NCBI GenBank assembly: GCA_030442055.1
Contig: JAUJEB010000008.1
Span: forward strand, 124,001-188,000
Direction of reading: 5' to 3'
Length of the DNA stretch: 64,000 nucleotides
Origin: Agaribacillus aureus
Lineage (GTDB): Bacteria; Bacteroidota; Bacteroidia; Cytophagales; Cyclobacteriaceae
A program made the translations under genes and the position numbers. Positions 16,756 through 26,466 of the stretch are shown here, in pieces. The stretch's first letter is position 1; every line of letters begins with the position of its first letter. The notes beneath the pieces were generated by a model. The model saw only the letters and a program-made list of their open reading frames with translations. It did not search any database and was not told the origin of the DNA.

Positions 16756-18297
16756 ATGAATAAAAAAGTGCTTTTAATGATTTTGGATGGATGGGGAATG
16801 ACCCAGAACCCTGAAGTTTCCGCAATTTCACAAGCAAAAACGCCATTTTATGACACCATTTGGGGAAAGTATCCACATAGTCGGCTGCAAGCTTCCGGTT
16901 TGGCCGTTGGATTGCCTGAAGGCCAAATGGGGAATTCGGAAGTAGGCCATATGAATATTGGGGCAGGACGGGTAGTTTATCAGGATTTGGTGAAAATAAA
17001 TAGATCCATAGAGGAAAAAACCCTCGATAATAACGAAACTTTATTGGCTGCCCTAGATTATGCACGACAAAATGGCAGGAATGTGCATTTTATAGGGCTT
17101 TTATCCGATGGCGGTGTACACTCCCATATCAAGCACCTGAAAGGTTTATGTACTATTGCAGCCAACAACGGTATTAAAAATTTATTTGTTCATCCCTTTA
17201 CAGATGGCCGTGATACAGATCCCAAGAGCGGATTGGGCTATTTAAAGGATCTTGCGTCTCATATGGAAGAATCTGCCGGGACTATTGCAACCATTACCGG
17301 CCGCTATTACGCGATGGATAGGGATAAAAGGTGGGAACGTGTCAAGTTGGCATACGATGCGATGGTGAAAGGTGAAGGTACAAAGACAACAGATCTGTTT
17401 AAGGCTGTTAGCGATAGCTACAATGAAGATATAACAGATGAATTTATCAAGCCGATTGTTAACATAGATGAAAATGGGGCACCGGTTGGGTCTATCAAAC
17501 CGGGTGATGTGGTGTTATGCTTTAATTTCAGAACAGACCGTGGAAGGCAAATAACAGCAGCCTTGACGCAAGAGGATTTTCCTGACCATTCCATGAAAAA
17601 GCTGGATCTGTACTATGTGACCTTGACTAACTATGATGATACCTTCGAGGGTGTTGAGGTGATTTTTGATAAAGATAATTTAAATAATACCCTGGGTGAA
17701 GTGTTAAGCAGGGCTGGAAAAAAACAGATACGAATCGCTGAAACCGAGAAGTACCCACATGTAACTTTCTTTTTTTCAGGAGGACGGGAGGAACCTTTTG
17801 AAGGCGAAAAGAGACTGTTATGCCCCTCTCCCAAAGTCGCTACCTATGATCTGAAGCCCGAAATGAGTGCAGAGGACATTCGGGATAAAATAGTGCCGGA
17901 GCTGGAAAGTAAAGAGGTCGATTTCATTTGCCTGAACTTTGCCAATCCGGATATGGTGGGCCATACGGGCGTTTTTGAAGCGGCTGTTAAGGCGTGTGAG
18001 ACGGTGGACCGGTGTGCTGAAGTTGTCGTGGGAAAGGCACTGGAAAATGGCTATACCGCCATCATTATTGCCGACCACGGTAATTCAGATATTATGGTAA
18101 ATCCAGATGGCTCGCCTAATACCGCACACACGACGGCGCTTGTACCATGCATTCTGGTGGATGGCCAATACGATAAGCCCATTAATGATGGCAAGCTAGG
18201 CGATTTGGCACCTACGATTCTCACCCTGATGGGCCTGGAGATCCCAAAAGAGATGACCGGGGAAGTTTTATTAAGTGACATCATGGAAACCATCTAA
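16756..18297 (+). CDS. gpmI: 2,3-bisphosphoglycerate-independent phosphoglycerate mutase
   Basis: GpmI interconverts 3- and 2-phosphoglycerate in glycolysis and gluconeogenesis. The 513 residues fit the family. The alkaline-phosphatase-superfamily metal site is visible as Asp11 in DGWG, the phosphorylated Ser61 in MGNSEVGHMN, and late ligands in IIADHGNSD and NTAHTTA. The substrate-loop residues FTDGRDTDP and GRYYAMDRDKRWERVK are intact. It is transcribed as a single gene. A weak 8-bp stem with a long loop (18336-18343/18383-18390) follows it. Confidence 0.98.
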   Translation: MNKKVLLMILDGWGMTQNPEVSAISQAKTPFYDTIWGKYPHSRLQASGLAVGLPEGQMGNSEVGHMNIGAGRVVYQDLVKINRSIEEKTLDNNETLLAALDYARQNGRNVHFIGLLSDGGVHSHIKHLKGLCTIAANNGIKNLFVHPFTDGRDTDPKSGLGYLKDLASHMEESAGTIATITGRYYAMDRDKRWERVKLAYDAMVKGEGTKTTDLFKAVSDSYNEDITDEFIKPIVNIDENGAPVGSIKPGDVVLCFNFRTDRGRQITAALTQEDFPDHSMKKLDLYYVTLTNYDDTFEGVEVIFDKDNLNNTLGEVLSRAGKKQIRIAETEKYPHVTFFFSGGREEPFEGEKRLLCPSPKVATYDLKPEMSAEDIRDKIVPELESKEVDFICLNFANPDMVGHTGVFEAAVKACETVDRCAEVVVGKALENGYTAIIIADHGNSDIMVNPDGSPNTAHTTALVPCILVDGQYDKPINDGKLGDLAPTILTLMGLEIPKEMTGEVLLSDIMETI

Positions 18298-18430
18298 CCG
18301 GTAACAGTTGATTTCTTGCTTAATGCTTTCAGACGCTCCGGGTATCATCATTTCATTTGAAAAGATTCCATTGATTCAAAAACCCGGAGTGCTGTTGTTT
18401 CGTGAAATGATTTGATTAGACCGTTACCCT

Positions 18431-19039
18431 ATGCGCCAGATAAAAAGTAACACTTTATGTTTATTGTTAATTGTATGGCTAATTAATGCCTGCTCCTTTT
18501 CCTCAGGTGTCCAAAATGATAAACCTAAAATCGATGCCTTTTTTGACCTGGAAGGATTGGTTAATCAGCAAATAGAAAAACTATCTTCATTTAACCCCAG
18601 GGTGCGTAAGGAAGCCACTATTAACGGCCAGGAGGAGGTACAGGATTTAGATTCTCTGAATTGGAAAAAAGAACTTCACGTTTTTCTAAAGGCCGATATC
18701 AATAAGCCAAGATTGCTAAGTCAATACACCACTGATACCTACCAAAATGAGGCCGGCAACCAGGTAACCAGTTACAAGAATATAGAAGACAGGGTCTCAG
18801 GTGTTGCCAAAATGGAGGTTGTGAAAGATCCTTCTAATCAACAGGTTTTAAGCATTACCATCGATAGTTACGAATTTAATACCCTCTTTACCGCCAGGGC
18901 GGAATTGAGAATGAATTTTGAGCACCTTGAAAACGAACTCCAATTAAAAGACTATTCTATAAAAGGCGGCGAAAAAGTAATTATGAAAGATACCATGGAA
19001 TATACCATAAAAGTCAAAATTGGCCCGCTGGAAAGTTAA
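18431..19039 (+). CDS. Lipoprotein of unknown function
   Basis: This 202-residue protein begins with a hydrophobic segment and a lipobox-like LINAC (Cys21), so it is probably lipid-anchored. The mature part is a predominantly beta protein with the repeated strand pattern YKNIEDRVSGVAKMEVVKD and FTARAELRMNFEHLENELQL. No family was recognised. It lies between gpmI and the convergent T9SS-tagged gene of locus 2, with 16 bp to the latter's 3' end and no evident link to either. Confidence 0.72.
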   Translation: MRQIKSNTLCLLLIVWLINACSFSSGVQNDKPKIDAFFDLEGLVNQQIEKLSSFNPRVRKEATINGQEEVQDLDSLNWKKELHVFLKADINKPRLLSQYTTDTYQNEAGNQVTSYKNIEDRVSGVAKMEVVKDPSNQQVLSITIDSYEFNTLFTARAELRMNFEHLENELQLKDYSIKGGEKVIMKDTMEYTIKVKIGPLES

Positions 19040-19055
19040 TCGCATATGCTGCCAT

Positions 19056-21056
19056 TTAGGATTTAATCAACCTGTGAAGATATACAATATCACCCATCTC
19101 TATTTTTAAAAGATAAACCCCGGGCGTAAGTAGCTCATATCCATGTAATTCGATGAGATCCTGGGAACTTTTGATAGCTACTAGCCTTGTTTCGACCAAC
19201 GCACCCACGGAATTGAGCAATGTTATCTTTGCCGTTTTCTTAAATTGAGGGAACCCATGAATGGTGATGGCATTTTTAAATGGGTTCGGGTAAATATGAG
19301 GTGCTAAATGTTCGGTAATATTATCAGTGGTGCCGGTCACAACACACTCACCTGTATTTTTGTCATCGATGAATAAACGTGTGGTTCGAAGTGAGTCGAT
19401 CCCGTCGTTTTGGCTACGTATTGTATCTCTGTATATACCCGGGCTGTTTCTTAAAGCTCCCTGGAGAAACACCTTTTCATGGGAGCAAATGTCCATTCTC
19501 AGCGAGGTGGTTATGTAAATATTGTCGTGCTGTACAATCCTGAATTCCTGGTTTGTTGCAAGGTTTTTAAAGACCTCCCTGTTTCCTCCGGGCCAATTTA
19601 CTACCATACTATCTACTGTTGTTATATCACCCAGGCCAATATGAGCCACTGCACTGTGGTGGGAGAGGTAACTGCTTCCGGCGGTTATTTCCCGTATCCA
19701 GTGCCTGTTTCCGGAGAAGACCTGTACAATACTTCCGTATGCATTTTTATTACTCGATACACCTTGCAAAGAAACCTTAACCCATCGGTTATCCCCCTTG
19801 CTTTCATTAATGTATACCAAAGATTTTCCAGGATTTCCCTGATCGATCCGGACATTGGCTACAACTAAATCTCTCCAACCGTCATTGTTAAAGTCGCCAT
19901 AGGCCATTCCGCGTGCCTTGTTTTTTTCATTAACCTTTTCGGTTACAGATACATCTTCAAAAACCTCAAGCTGAGCGTTGCGAAGATACAGCTTATTTTC
20001 CTGCGGATCATAGTGGGATAGAATAGAGCCTTTTACTACAAAAAGGTCCAGATAACTGTCATTATTAACATCCATGAAGGCAGTTCCCCAGCTAACACCG
20101 GTACCATCATTGACATGGTGGTCCCCTGATACATTTTTAAACTTTGCCTCCCCAAGACCTTGATAAAGCAAATTATCTCCAATGTTGGTGATATAATAAT
20201 CAAAATTTCCGTCCTCATCAAAATCTCCCACGGCAATACCCATACTGTTGATTTGTGCGTTCATGCCGGAAGGATCGGTAATCTCCTGAAATATTGGCGA
20301 GGGATAATCATTGAGTAATAGTTTATTAGATTGGTAAAAGTCGCCAAAATCATTTAACACAAACAAATCTGCATCTCCGTCCAGATCAATATCTGAAAAT
20401 GAGGAGACCAACGTACACCCCCGCTTTTCAAATGTCAAAGGATTGTCAATTTTAGTAAAATGACCGGTGCCGTCATTTTGGTAAAAAAAGTCAGCTTCGG
20501 CATTGGTAATATGCTGATCAAAAGGCAATTCACTGAAGGCCACATAATTCCCTACATAAATATCCAGGTCCCCATCCAGGTCATAGTCGCCCATAGTAGC
20601 CGTACTGCTCCAGGCTTTATGGGTAACGCCGGCGGGGATCGACCTGTCCGTAAACATGTTACCGCCCTCGTTTTTTAGTAGATAGCAATGGTCATTTTCA
20701 GCTGAGGTTATAAAAAGATCTGTAAATCCATCATTATCCACATCTCCGGCTACTACTCCCATGGTTTTAACGATATTCAAAGCGGTGATCTGCATTTTTT
20801 TTGTTACATCTTCAAATGTGCCATTGCCTAAATTTTCATACAGCTTGTCCCCGTTTAATCCACCGGTTAAATATATATCTTCAAAACCATCGTTGTTGAA
20901 ATCAAATATAGCCACACCCCCACCCATGACGTTTGGGTCATAGGCGTAGTGATCGATACCCAGCTCACTGGCTTTCTCAGCGAAGATCTGCCCCTTACTT
21001 TGCCCGTAAGCCAGGATAAGTATGATAAATGCAAAATATTTTACAATGACTCCCAT
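19056..21056 (-). CDS. T9SS-targeted VCBS/FG-GAP repeat protein with ASPIC/UnbV domain
   Basis: This 666-residue exported protein has a signal peptide (cleavage after YGQSKG) and a beta-propeller built from at least seven repeats with calcium-type DxDxDG loops, e.g. DFNNDGFEDIY, DVDNDGFTDLF, DYDLDGDLDIY and DFNNDGWRDLV. An ASPIC/UnbV domain follows (GSIVQVFSGNRHWIREITAG, AHIGLGD), then a C-terminal type IX sorting domain (IYPNPFKNAITIHGF). It starts 90 bp after the SusD stop, making it the fifth gene of the locus 2 series. It is likely surface exposed and may bind the ligand delivered to SusCD. Enzyme activity is not evident. Confidence 0.88.
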   Translation of the reverse strand: MGVIVKYFAFIILILAYGQSKGQIFAEKASELGIDHYAYDPNVMGGGVAIFDFNNDGFEDIYLTGGLNGDKLYENLGNGTFEDVTKKMQITALNIVKTMGVVAGDVDNDGFTDLFITSAENDHCYLLKNEGGNMFTDRSIPAGVTHKAWSSTATMGDYDLDGDLDIYVGNYVAFSELPFDQHITNAEADFFYQNDGTGHFTKIDNPLTFEKRGCTLVSSFSDIDLDGDADLFVLNDFGDFYQSNKLLLNDYPSPIFQEITDPSGMNAQINSMGIAVGDFDEDGNFDYYITNIGDNLLYQGLGEAKFKNVSGDHHVNDGTGVSWGTAFMDVNNDSYLDLFVVKGSILSHYDPQENKLYLRNAQLEVFEDVSVTEKVNEKNKARGMAYGDFNNDGWRDLVVANVRIDQGNPGKSLVYINESKGDNRWVKVSLQGVSSNKNAYGSIVQVFSGNRHWIREITAGSSYLSHHSAVAHIGLGDITTVDSMVVNWPGGNREVFKNLATNQEFRIVQHDNIYITTSLRMDICSHEKVFLQGALRNSPGIYRDTIRSQNDGIDSLRTTRLFIDDKNTGECVVTGTTDNITEHLAPHIYPNPFKNAITIHGFPQFKKTAKITLLNSVGALVETRLVAIKSSQDLIELHGYELLTPGVYLLKIEMGDIVYLHRLIKS

Positions 21057-21145
21057 AAAGTAAATCCTCAGTATTTTGGATGGGTAATGGTAGTAGTAAA
21101 CAGATTATTGATCATCTGTTTACTACTACCGGGAACATATAATGT

Positions 21146-22864
21146 CTATTCGTAGCCCGGGTTTTGGGCTAAATTGGTATTTGCCTCAATTTCGCTTTGT
21201 GGAATGGGAAGCAACATGTATCTGTCCGGAAATACGTTACTATGAGTAACAACCTCAAAAGGTGTGAAGGTCAACTGTCCTGGATCAAAAACGTGCTCGG
21301 GGCCTCCATCCGCTGCCGTTGGCACGCCGTCGCGGTCAATTCTGATACCGTGAAATATCGTGTTTCCCAATACATTAATGGCTTCATTCCATCTGATCAG
21401 ATCAAACCAGCGATGATTTTCAAAGACCAACTCGATCCTTCTTTCCTGGCGGATGCGATCTCTCATTTCATCCTTAGATAGTCCCGGCGTGAGGTCGGGC
21501 AATGCTGCCCTTCTGCGGATCCTGTTGACGGCATCTTCCACTTTGGCGCTTGGTCCGTTGGCCTCGTTTTCGGCCTCAGCGTAAATGAGGAGCACTTCGG
21601 CAAAGCGGATTTCCTGCCAGCTGGTTTTGCCTACACCTTCCGGGGCAAAGCCCAGGCTGGGATCGACAAACTTTCTTACAAGATATCCCGTGACAGAAGC
21701 ATTTCCATCCCGTATGGGGCCGGGGCCTTCGTTAAAGGCATTCCATTCCATATCGATAAAAGGCTCACCCCTTGACGGCGCCACGGCAGAAAACTCGGCG
21801 CCGTGATAAAATATGGAAGCGTAGAACCTTGGATCCCGGTTGCTGTATGGGTCGTTGGGATCATATCCTGAGGCCGCGTCGGAGATAGGCAGGCCGTTGG
21901 CCATTTCGAAATCATCGACAAGCTCCTGGGTGGGATCGGTTTGCCCGCCGTTGTCATTTCGCCATCTTACCGGCCAGTTGCCCCTGTCAAACTGATGCGC
22001 CCGATCGGGTGGCAGTGAGAGGATTTCATAAATAGTTTCGACATTGCCCCCGTTGGATACAAAGAGCTCGGCATAATTGGCGGTGGCCTCTTCTCCATTT
22101 GCTGGGCTGGCGCCAAATAATTCCAGGCCATCATTGTCTGCACCGGTGATGAGTCGATCGGCCAAAGCAGCGGCATCTTCATATCTTTCGGCAAAAAGCA
22201 TGGCTCTTGCGTTTAACGCGATGGCAGCCTGTCGATTTAGCCCTCCCATGGGCGCCTCCGATTTATTGGGTAACATATCGTCAATAGCGTTTAATTCATC
22301 AAATACGAATTGATAAACTTCCGCCACAGGTGTACGGGTGGGAAAGACATCATCTTCCAGATTCTGCGCTACCTTGATCAGGGGTACATCGCCGTATCTC
22401 CGCGCGAGGTCAAAATAGAACCAGGCCCTAACAAATCGCGCCTGGGCGCTGATTGCTGTCTTGAAGTCCTGTGTGAATGTAGAACCTTCAACACCTGTCA
22501 ATAATTCGTTGGATTGCCGGATGGCCTGGTAAGCATCGCCCCAGATATTCAGGCCTCCCAGGTTGGTAGGCCGCAAATTGCCGGTTCTGATGACATCATT
22601 GGAGTCTACCCAACCGCTTTTTGAGCGGGCTTCGTCCGAGATAGATGCCAGTAAATAATTATTACCAAAACCATTGCCGTTGCCGTTGTACTGGCCACTT
22701 GGCAATTGGCCTATTACATTGTTTAGAAAGGCCTGGGTAAGTGCCTCGTCGGTAAAAACGGATGTGGAGGCCAGCTGATCTATGGGCTCGCGATCAAGAA
22801 AATCGCTATCACAAGCCGTAATAAGCAGAAAACTAAATAAAAAACAGATTATAATTCTTTTCAT
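21146..22864 (-). CDS. SusD/RagB family outer-membrane lipoprotein, locus 2
   Basis: This 572-residue SusD-type substrate-capturing lipoprotein starts with a signal peptide and lipobox-like LLITAC followed by DSDF. The TPR-like helical scaffold (AIRQSNELL, ARFVRAWFYFDLARRYGDVPL) and the C-terminal signature RQERRIELVFENHRWFDLIR, then LLPIPQSEIEANTNLAQNPGY, are clear. It starts 17 bp downstream of the susC stop, so co-transcription is nearly certain. The substrate is unknown. It is longer than the locus 1 homologue, with insertions in the central segment. Confidence 0.95.
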   Translation of the reverse strand: MKRIIICFLFSFLLITACDSDFLDREPIDQLASTSVFTDEALTQAFLNNVIGQLPSGQYNGNGNGFGNNYLLASISDEARSKSGWVDSNDVIRTGNLRPTNLGGLNIWGDAYQAIRQSNELLTGVEGSTFTQDFKTAISAQARFVRAWFYFDLARRYGDVPLIKVAQNLEDDVFPTRTPVAEVYQFVFDELNAIDDMLPNKSEAPMGGLNRQAAIALNARAMLFAERYEDAAALADRLITGADNDGLELFGASPANGEEATANYAELFVSNGGNVETIYEILSLPPDRAHQFDRGNWPVRWRNDNGGQTDPTQELVDDFEMANGLPISDAASGYDPNDPYSNRDPRFYASIFYHGAEFSAVAPSRGEPFIDMEWNAFNEGPGPIRDGNASVTGYLVRKFVDPSLGFAPEGVGKTSWQEIRFAEVLLIYAEAENEANGPSAKVEDAVNRIRRRAALPDLTPGLSKDEMRDRIRQERRIELVFENHRWFDLIRWNEAINVLGNTIFHGIRIDRDGVPTAADGGPEHVFDPGQLTFTPFEVVTHSNVFPDRYMLLPIPQSEIEANTNLAQNPGYE

Positions 22865-22881
22865 TTTCTTCTAATTTTTTC

Positions 22882-25800
22882 TTAAAAACCAATATTTACG
22901 CCGAATGAAAGGGTGCGGGAAAGGGGGTAAAACAGTGCATTACCGTCATTGCCCTCTGGGTCACCTATGGAAACATTAGTAAATGTGACCAGGTTTGAAG
23001 CAGAAAAAAACATCTGCAATTCTTCGATTCCAATCGACTCAAAAAAGTCTAAGGTCTCTGTGAAATCATAGCTGAGCTTGACATTCCTTAGTCGGAAAAA
23101 ATTGATTTCCTCGATCCAAAAATCGCTTGACTGATCATTGTTGGCATTGCCATCAGGAAGAATTCTCGGATATTTAGCATCTGTATTGGTGGGGCTCCAG
23201 GAGTCTTCGAGGACGGCAAAATTGTTGCCAACACCCAGGAGGAATCCTTCCGGCTGGATACGCCTTGAGTAATCGGAGGCACCCTGGAATTTTGCAGAAA
23301 GGTTAAAACCTTTGTATCCCAGCTCAAAGTTAATACCATAGATCAGGTTGGGTGTATTGCTGGAGCCAATTACTGACCTGTCATCCTGATTGATCTGACC
23401 ATCGGGTAACCCGGTCAGGTTGCCTTCAGCATCTCGTCCATTGATATCCTTATAGCGAATATCACCCGGCGCAAGCGCACCAAACTGCGTTGGCCCGTTA
23501 TTTATTTCTTCCTGGCTCTGGTATAATCCATCGGAAAGAAATCCAACGCGAACGCCTATTTCTTTGCCTGTCAGACTGGCACTTGGTAATACATCTGCCG
23601 GTTCGTCAAGGAAAACAATCTCATTTTTGGCGATGGTAACATTGGCGCTTACTTCATAAGCTAATTCCCCAATATTATTGCTGTGCGAAACCAGTGCTTC
23701 CCAACCCCAGCTATCTACAATTGCCAGGTTTTCATCGGGCAATGTGGCGCCAAAGGTCTGGGGAACAGATAAGCTTCTGGAAGCCAGAATGTTATCAGTT
23801 CTTTTAAAATAATAATCCATTTCAAGCTCCAATTTCCCATCGAGAAAACCCGCCTCAATGCCTATATCCGTAGCCTTGGCGGTTTCCCAGGTAATGTTAG
23901 GATTGGGGATCACTGTAGGTTGTATACCAAGCTGTAGCGCTCCGTCCTGGATGTAACCGCCTCCGAATGCAAATCCTGCTAAAAATTGAAAAGGGTCCAC
24001 CCGGTCATTGCCAATGATACCCCATGAGGCTCTTGCTTTTAAATTGCTGATGAAATCAATATTGGACATAAAAGGTTCTTCCGATATCCTCCAGCCTGCG
24101 GAAAATGCAGGAAAGTATCCCTCTCTTTCGTCACTTGGGAAGGCGAAAGACTGATCTATCCGGAGGTTTGCCTGGAAGAGATATTTATTGCGAAATCCAT
24201 AGTTGACTCTGGCTACATAACCCCTTCGGGCGGTCTCCAGCGCTGTACCATTATTTTGGTCGTTTTCTACACTTCCAGCAAAAAATTGTTCAATAACCGG
24301 TGAAATAAATCCGTCCCTGAATGCCGATAGTTGATCAAAATCCGTTTCTATTTGCTCAAACAATGCCAGTGCTGAAATGTGATGATCCGCCCAATCTTTT
24401 TCGTAATTAAAGCTCAATTGAACCGTCTGTTGCGTCAGATTGGATCTCGTTTCATCTAACGTCCGGTTGTTATCGCTGATCAATCTGATAAACTCTCCGG
24501 TGGCTTCATTTCGTTGATAGGTGGTATAAGGCGTGAAAAATATTCTTGTCCTCGTATTGGTACGATCATAGGAATATAGCCCACTGGCTTTTAAGCCTTT
24601 AATCCAGGGGATATCGTAGGTCAGGCGAATATTGCTCTGAAAAAGATCGTTATCCCTTGTGTTGGTTCCATTCCGGTTCGCATCGCCGAAGGAATTGCCA
24701 CTAAACCCATCAAAACCCAGCGAACCGGGAGGCAGGTCTTCGGCACCAGGCCTTCCATCAAGGAACACGGGAAACAAGGGGTTAGCCCTAAGCGCATTGG
24801 AAAAAATTTCACCATCCCCATCAGCGGATCGCAGGCGGTCTTCCAGGCGTCCCGCCAAATCCAGCCCGAATGTGAGCCGATCGGTCAGCTGTACGTCGAT
24901 GTTAGACCGGATACTATTTTGTTTATAGGTGGCGTTTTCCATGAAGCCTTCCTGATCCAGTAATCCATAGGAGAAAAAGTACTTTATAATATCTGTTCCT
25001 CCGCTTACCGAAAAGTTATATTGCTGCATTGGCGCCGAATTGGTTAGGGTGGATTCCCACCAATCAAAACTTTCCAGTGCGCCGTTTTGTGCGTCGGCCA
25101 GCCGATCGGCAAAAGGCAATTGGTCCGGTGGTGTACCTTCATTGGCCAATGCCTCACGGAAAGACAACACATATTGATTCGCGTCCATCAGGTCAGGCCT
25201 GTCGATTGGCGATTGTCTTGAAACCCTGGTTGAAAAGTTAAAGGAAGGTTTTCCAATCTCCCCTCTTCTCGTGGTGATAAGCAATACCCCGTTTGCTGCT
25301 CTGGATCCATATACAGCTGTAGAGGCTGCATCCTTAAGTACTGTCACACTTTCAATCTCATGCGGATTTACCCTCGAAAATGGCCTTACAACGCCGTCTA
25401 CCAGTATCAGCGGGTTGCTGTTGCCGGTAGTGCTTCTTCCCCTGATCTGAAATTGCGCCTCATCGAAACCTGGTTGACCGCTGGGTTGTATGGAAAGAAC
25501 ACCGGTAACTTTCCCTGCAAGGGCTCCGGATAAGTTAGGCACCGGCGCTACGGTTAAGGCTGCCCCTTCAATAGTTGATAACGCACCGGTAACATCCTTT
25601 TTTTCTTGTGTACCATATCCAATGACCACCAGCTCCTGTAAAGACAGGACATCCGGGGCAAGGCTTACATTAATGACGCTCCTGCCGGCGATGTCTATTT
25701 CCTCTGAAACAAAGCCCACATAAGAGAAGACAAGGGTTTGCGTGCCATCCTCCACTTCAATATTATATCGACCATCGTTATCAGTGGTGGTTCCCGTGGT

Positions 25801-26292
25801 GGTTCCTTTTGCAACCACAGTTACACCGGGTAGTGGTAAATTGTCATCGGACGAGGTCACTGTCCCCTGAATAATAATTGAGGCGATTTCTTCAGGGTCA
25901 ATAATCTCCTCGATGGCTGTGGACATAAAAAGCCGTTTGCTAACCACTATATTTTCATTTACTCGCTTGAATTTTAATTTGTAATCCCGGGATAGTTTTT
26001 CAAGCAGTCCTCTCAATGACTTATTCTCGGTTAGTGTGGTCACCCTGGCATTCAGATCCACTCTTGCATCGTTAAAAGCGAATTCGAAATCAGTGACTTC
26101 CGTAATCTTATCAAACACGTTTTTTAAGTTCGTGTTTTTGAATTCCAACGCTAAAGGGATATTGCTTATGCTTTTTCGTTGGCTTTTTCCATTTTCAGCA
26201 AGCAGAATGCTCAGGAAGAAAAACTGGAAAACGAAGCCATAAAGCATAATTTTCGACATAATTAAAATTGGTTTTGATAAATGTAATTTCAT
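22882..26292 (-). CDS. SusC/RagA family TonB-dependent receptor with STN domain, locus 2
   Basis: This 1136-residue receptor has the same architecture as that of locus 1: signal peptide (about 1-38), STN signalling domain (about 45-117), carboxypeptidase-regulatory-like domain (about 140-215, LPLPGVTVVAKGTTTGT), the junction ELVVIGYGTQEKKDVTGAL, plug and beta-barrel ending FGVNIGF. It sits between fecR (176-bp gap holding a hairpin) and susD (17-bp gap). STN plus FecR plus sigma implies autoregulated induction by substrate. Sequence similarity to the locus 1 receptor is moderate, so the two probably have different substrates. Confidence 0.95.
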   Translation of the reverse strand: MKLHLSKPILIMSKIMLYGFVFQFFFLSILLAENGKSQRKSISNIPLALEFKNTNLKNVFDKITEVTDFEFAFNDARVDLNARVTTLTENKSLRGLLEKLSRDYKLKFKRVNENIVVSKRLFMSTAIEEIIDPEEIASIIIQGTVTSSDDNLPLPGVTVVAKGTTTGTTTDNDGRYNIEVEDGTQTLVFSYVGFVSEEIDIAGRSVINVSLAPDVLSLQELVVIGYGTQEKKDVTGALSTIEGAALTVAPVPNLSGALAGKVTGVLSIQPSGQPGFDEAQFQIRGRSTTGNSNPLILVDGVVRPFSRVNPHEIESVTVLKDAASTAVYGSRAANGVLLITTRRGEIGKPSFNFSTRVSRQSPIDRPDLMDANQYVLSFREALANEGTPPDQLPFADRLADAQNGALESFDWWESTLTNSAPMQQYNFSVSGGTDIIKYFFSYGLLDQEGFMENATYKQNSIRSNIDVQLTDRLTFGLDLAGRLEDRLRSADGDGEIFSNALRANPLFPVFLDGRPGAEDLPPGSLGFDGFSGNSFGDANRNGTNTRDNDLFQSNIRLTYDIPWIKGLKASGLYSYDRTNTRTRIFFTPYTTYQRNEATGEFIRLISDNNRTLDETRSNLTQQTVQLSFNYEKDWADHHISALALFEQIETDFDQLSAFRDGFISPVIEQFFAGSVENDQNNGTALETARRGYVARVNYGFRNKYLFQANLRIDQSFAFPSDEREGYFPAFSAGWRISEEPFMSNIDFISNLKARASWGIIGNDRVDPFQFLAGFAFGGGYIQDGALQLGIQPTVIPNPNITWETAKATDIGIEAGFLDGKLELEMDYYFKRTDNILASRSLSVPQTFGATLPDENLAIVDSWGWEALVSHSNNIGELAYEVSANVTIAKNEIVFLDEPADVLPSASLTGKEIGVRVGFLSDGLYQSQEEINNGPTQFGALAPGDIRYKDINGRDAEGNLTGLPDGQINQDDRSVIGSSNTPNLIYGINFELGYKGFNLSAKFQGASDYSRRIQPEGFLLGVGNNFAVLEDSWSPTNTDAKYPRILPDGNANNDQSSDFWIEEINFFRLRNVKLSYDFTETLDFFESIGIEELQMFFSASNLVTFTNVSIGDPEGNDGNALFYPLSRTLSFGVNIGF

Positions 26293-26399
26293 ACTTTTGC
26301 ATTTACTTTAATTTATTATTTCATTTTATCCGGGTGTGCTGGATTGCCATCATTGCTGCTACGCTGGTGATGTGATCGACAACAGATCCGGATTAGTCC

Positions 26400-26432
26400 G
26401 GTCGGTTATTTAGTTCCAGTAAATAACCGACC
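26400..26432. other. Perfect hairpin in the fecR-susC intergenic region, locus 2
   Basis: A 13-bp perfect inverted repeat (GGTCGGTTATTTA at 26400-26412, TAAATAACCGACC at 26420-26432) has a 7-nt loop. On the plus strand it is followed by TCTTTTT, so it could end an antisense transcript. On the minus coding strand no U-run follows. It lies in the position equivalent to the hairpin of locus 1, between fecR and susC. Confidence 0.7.
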
Positions 26433-26466
26433 TCTTTTTAACTGGTATTTTCTTTTTTCATAGTAG

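Noticed and set aside
18336-18390. Inverted repeat CTCCGGGT/ACCCGGAG after gpmI as a terminator
   Set aside because: The loop is 39 nt and no T-run follows.
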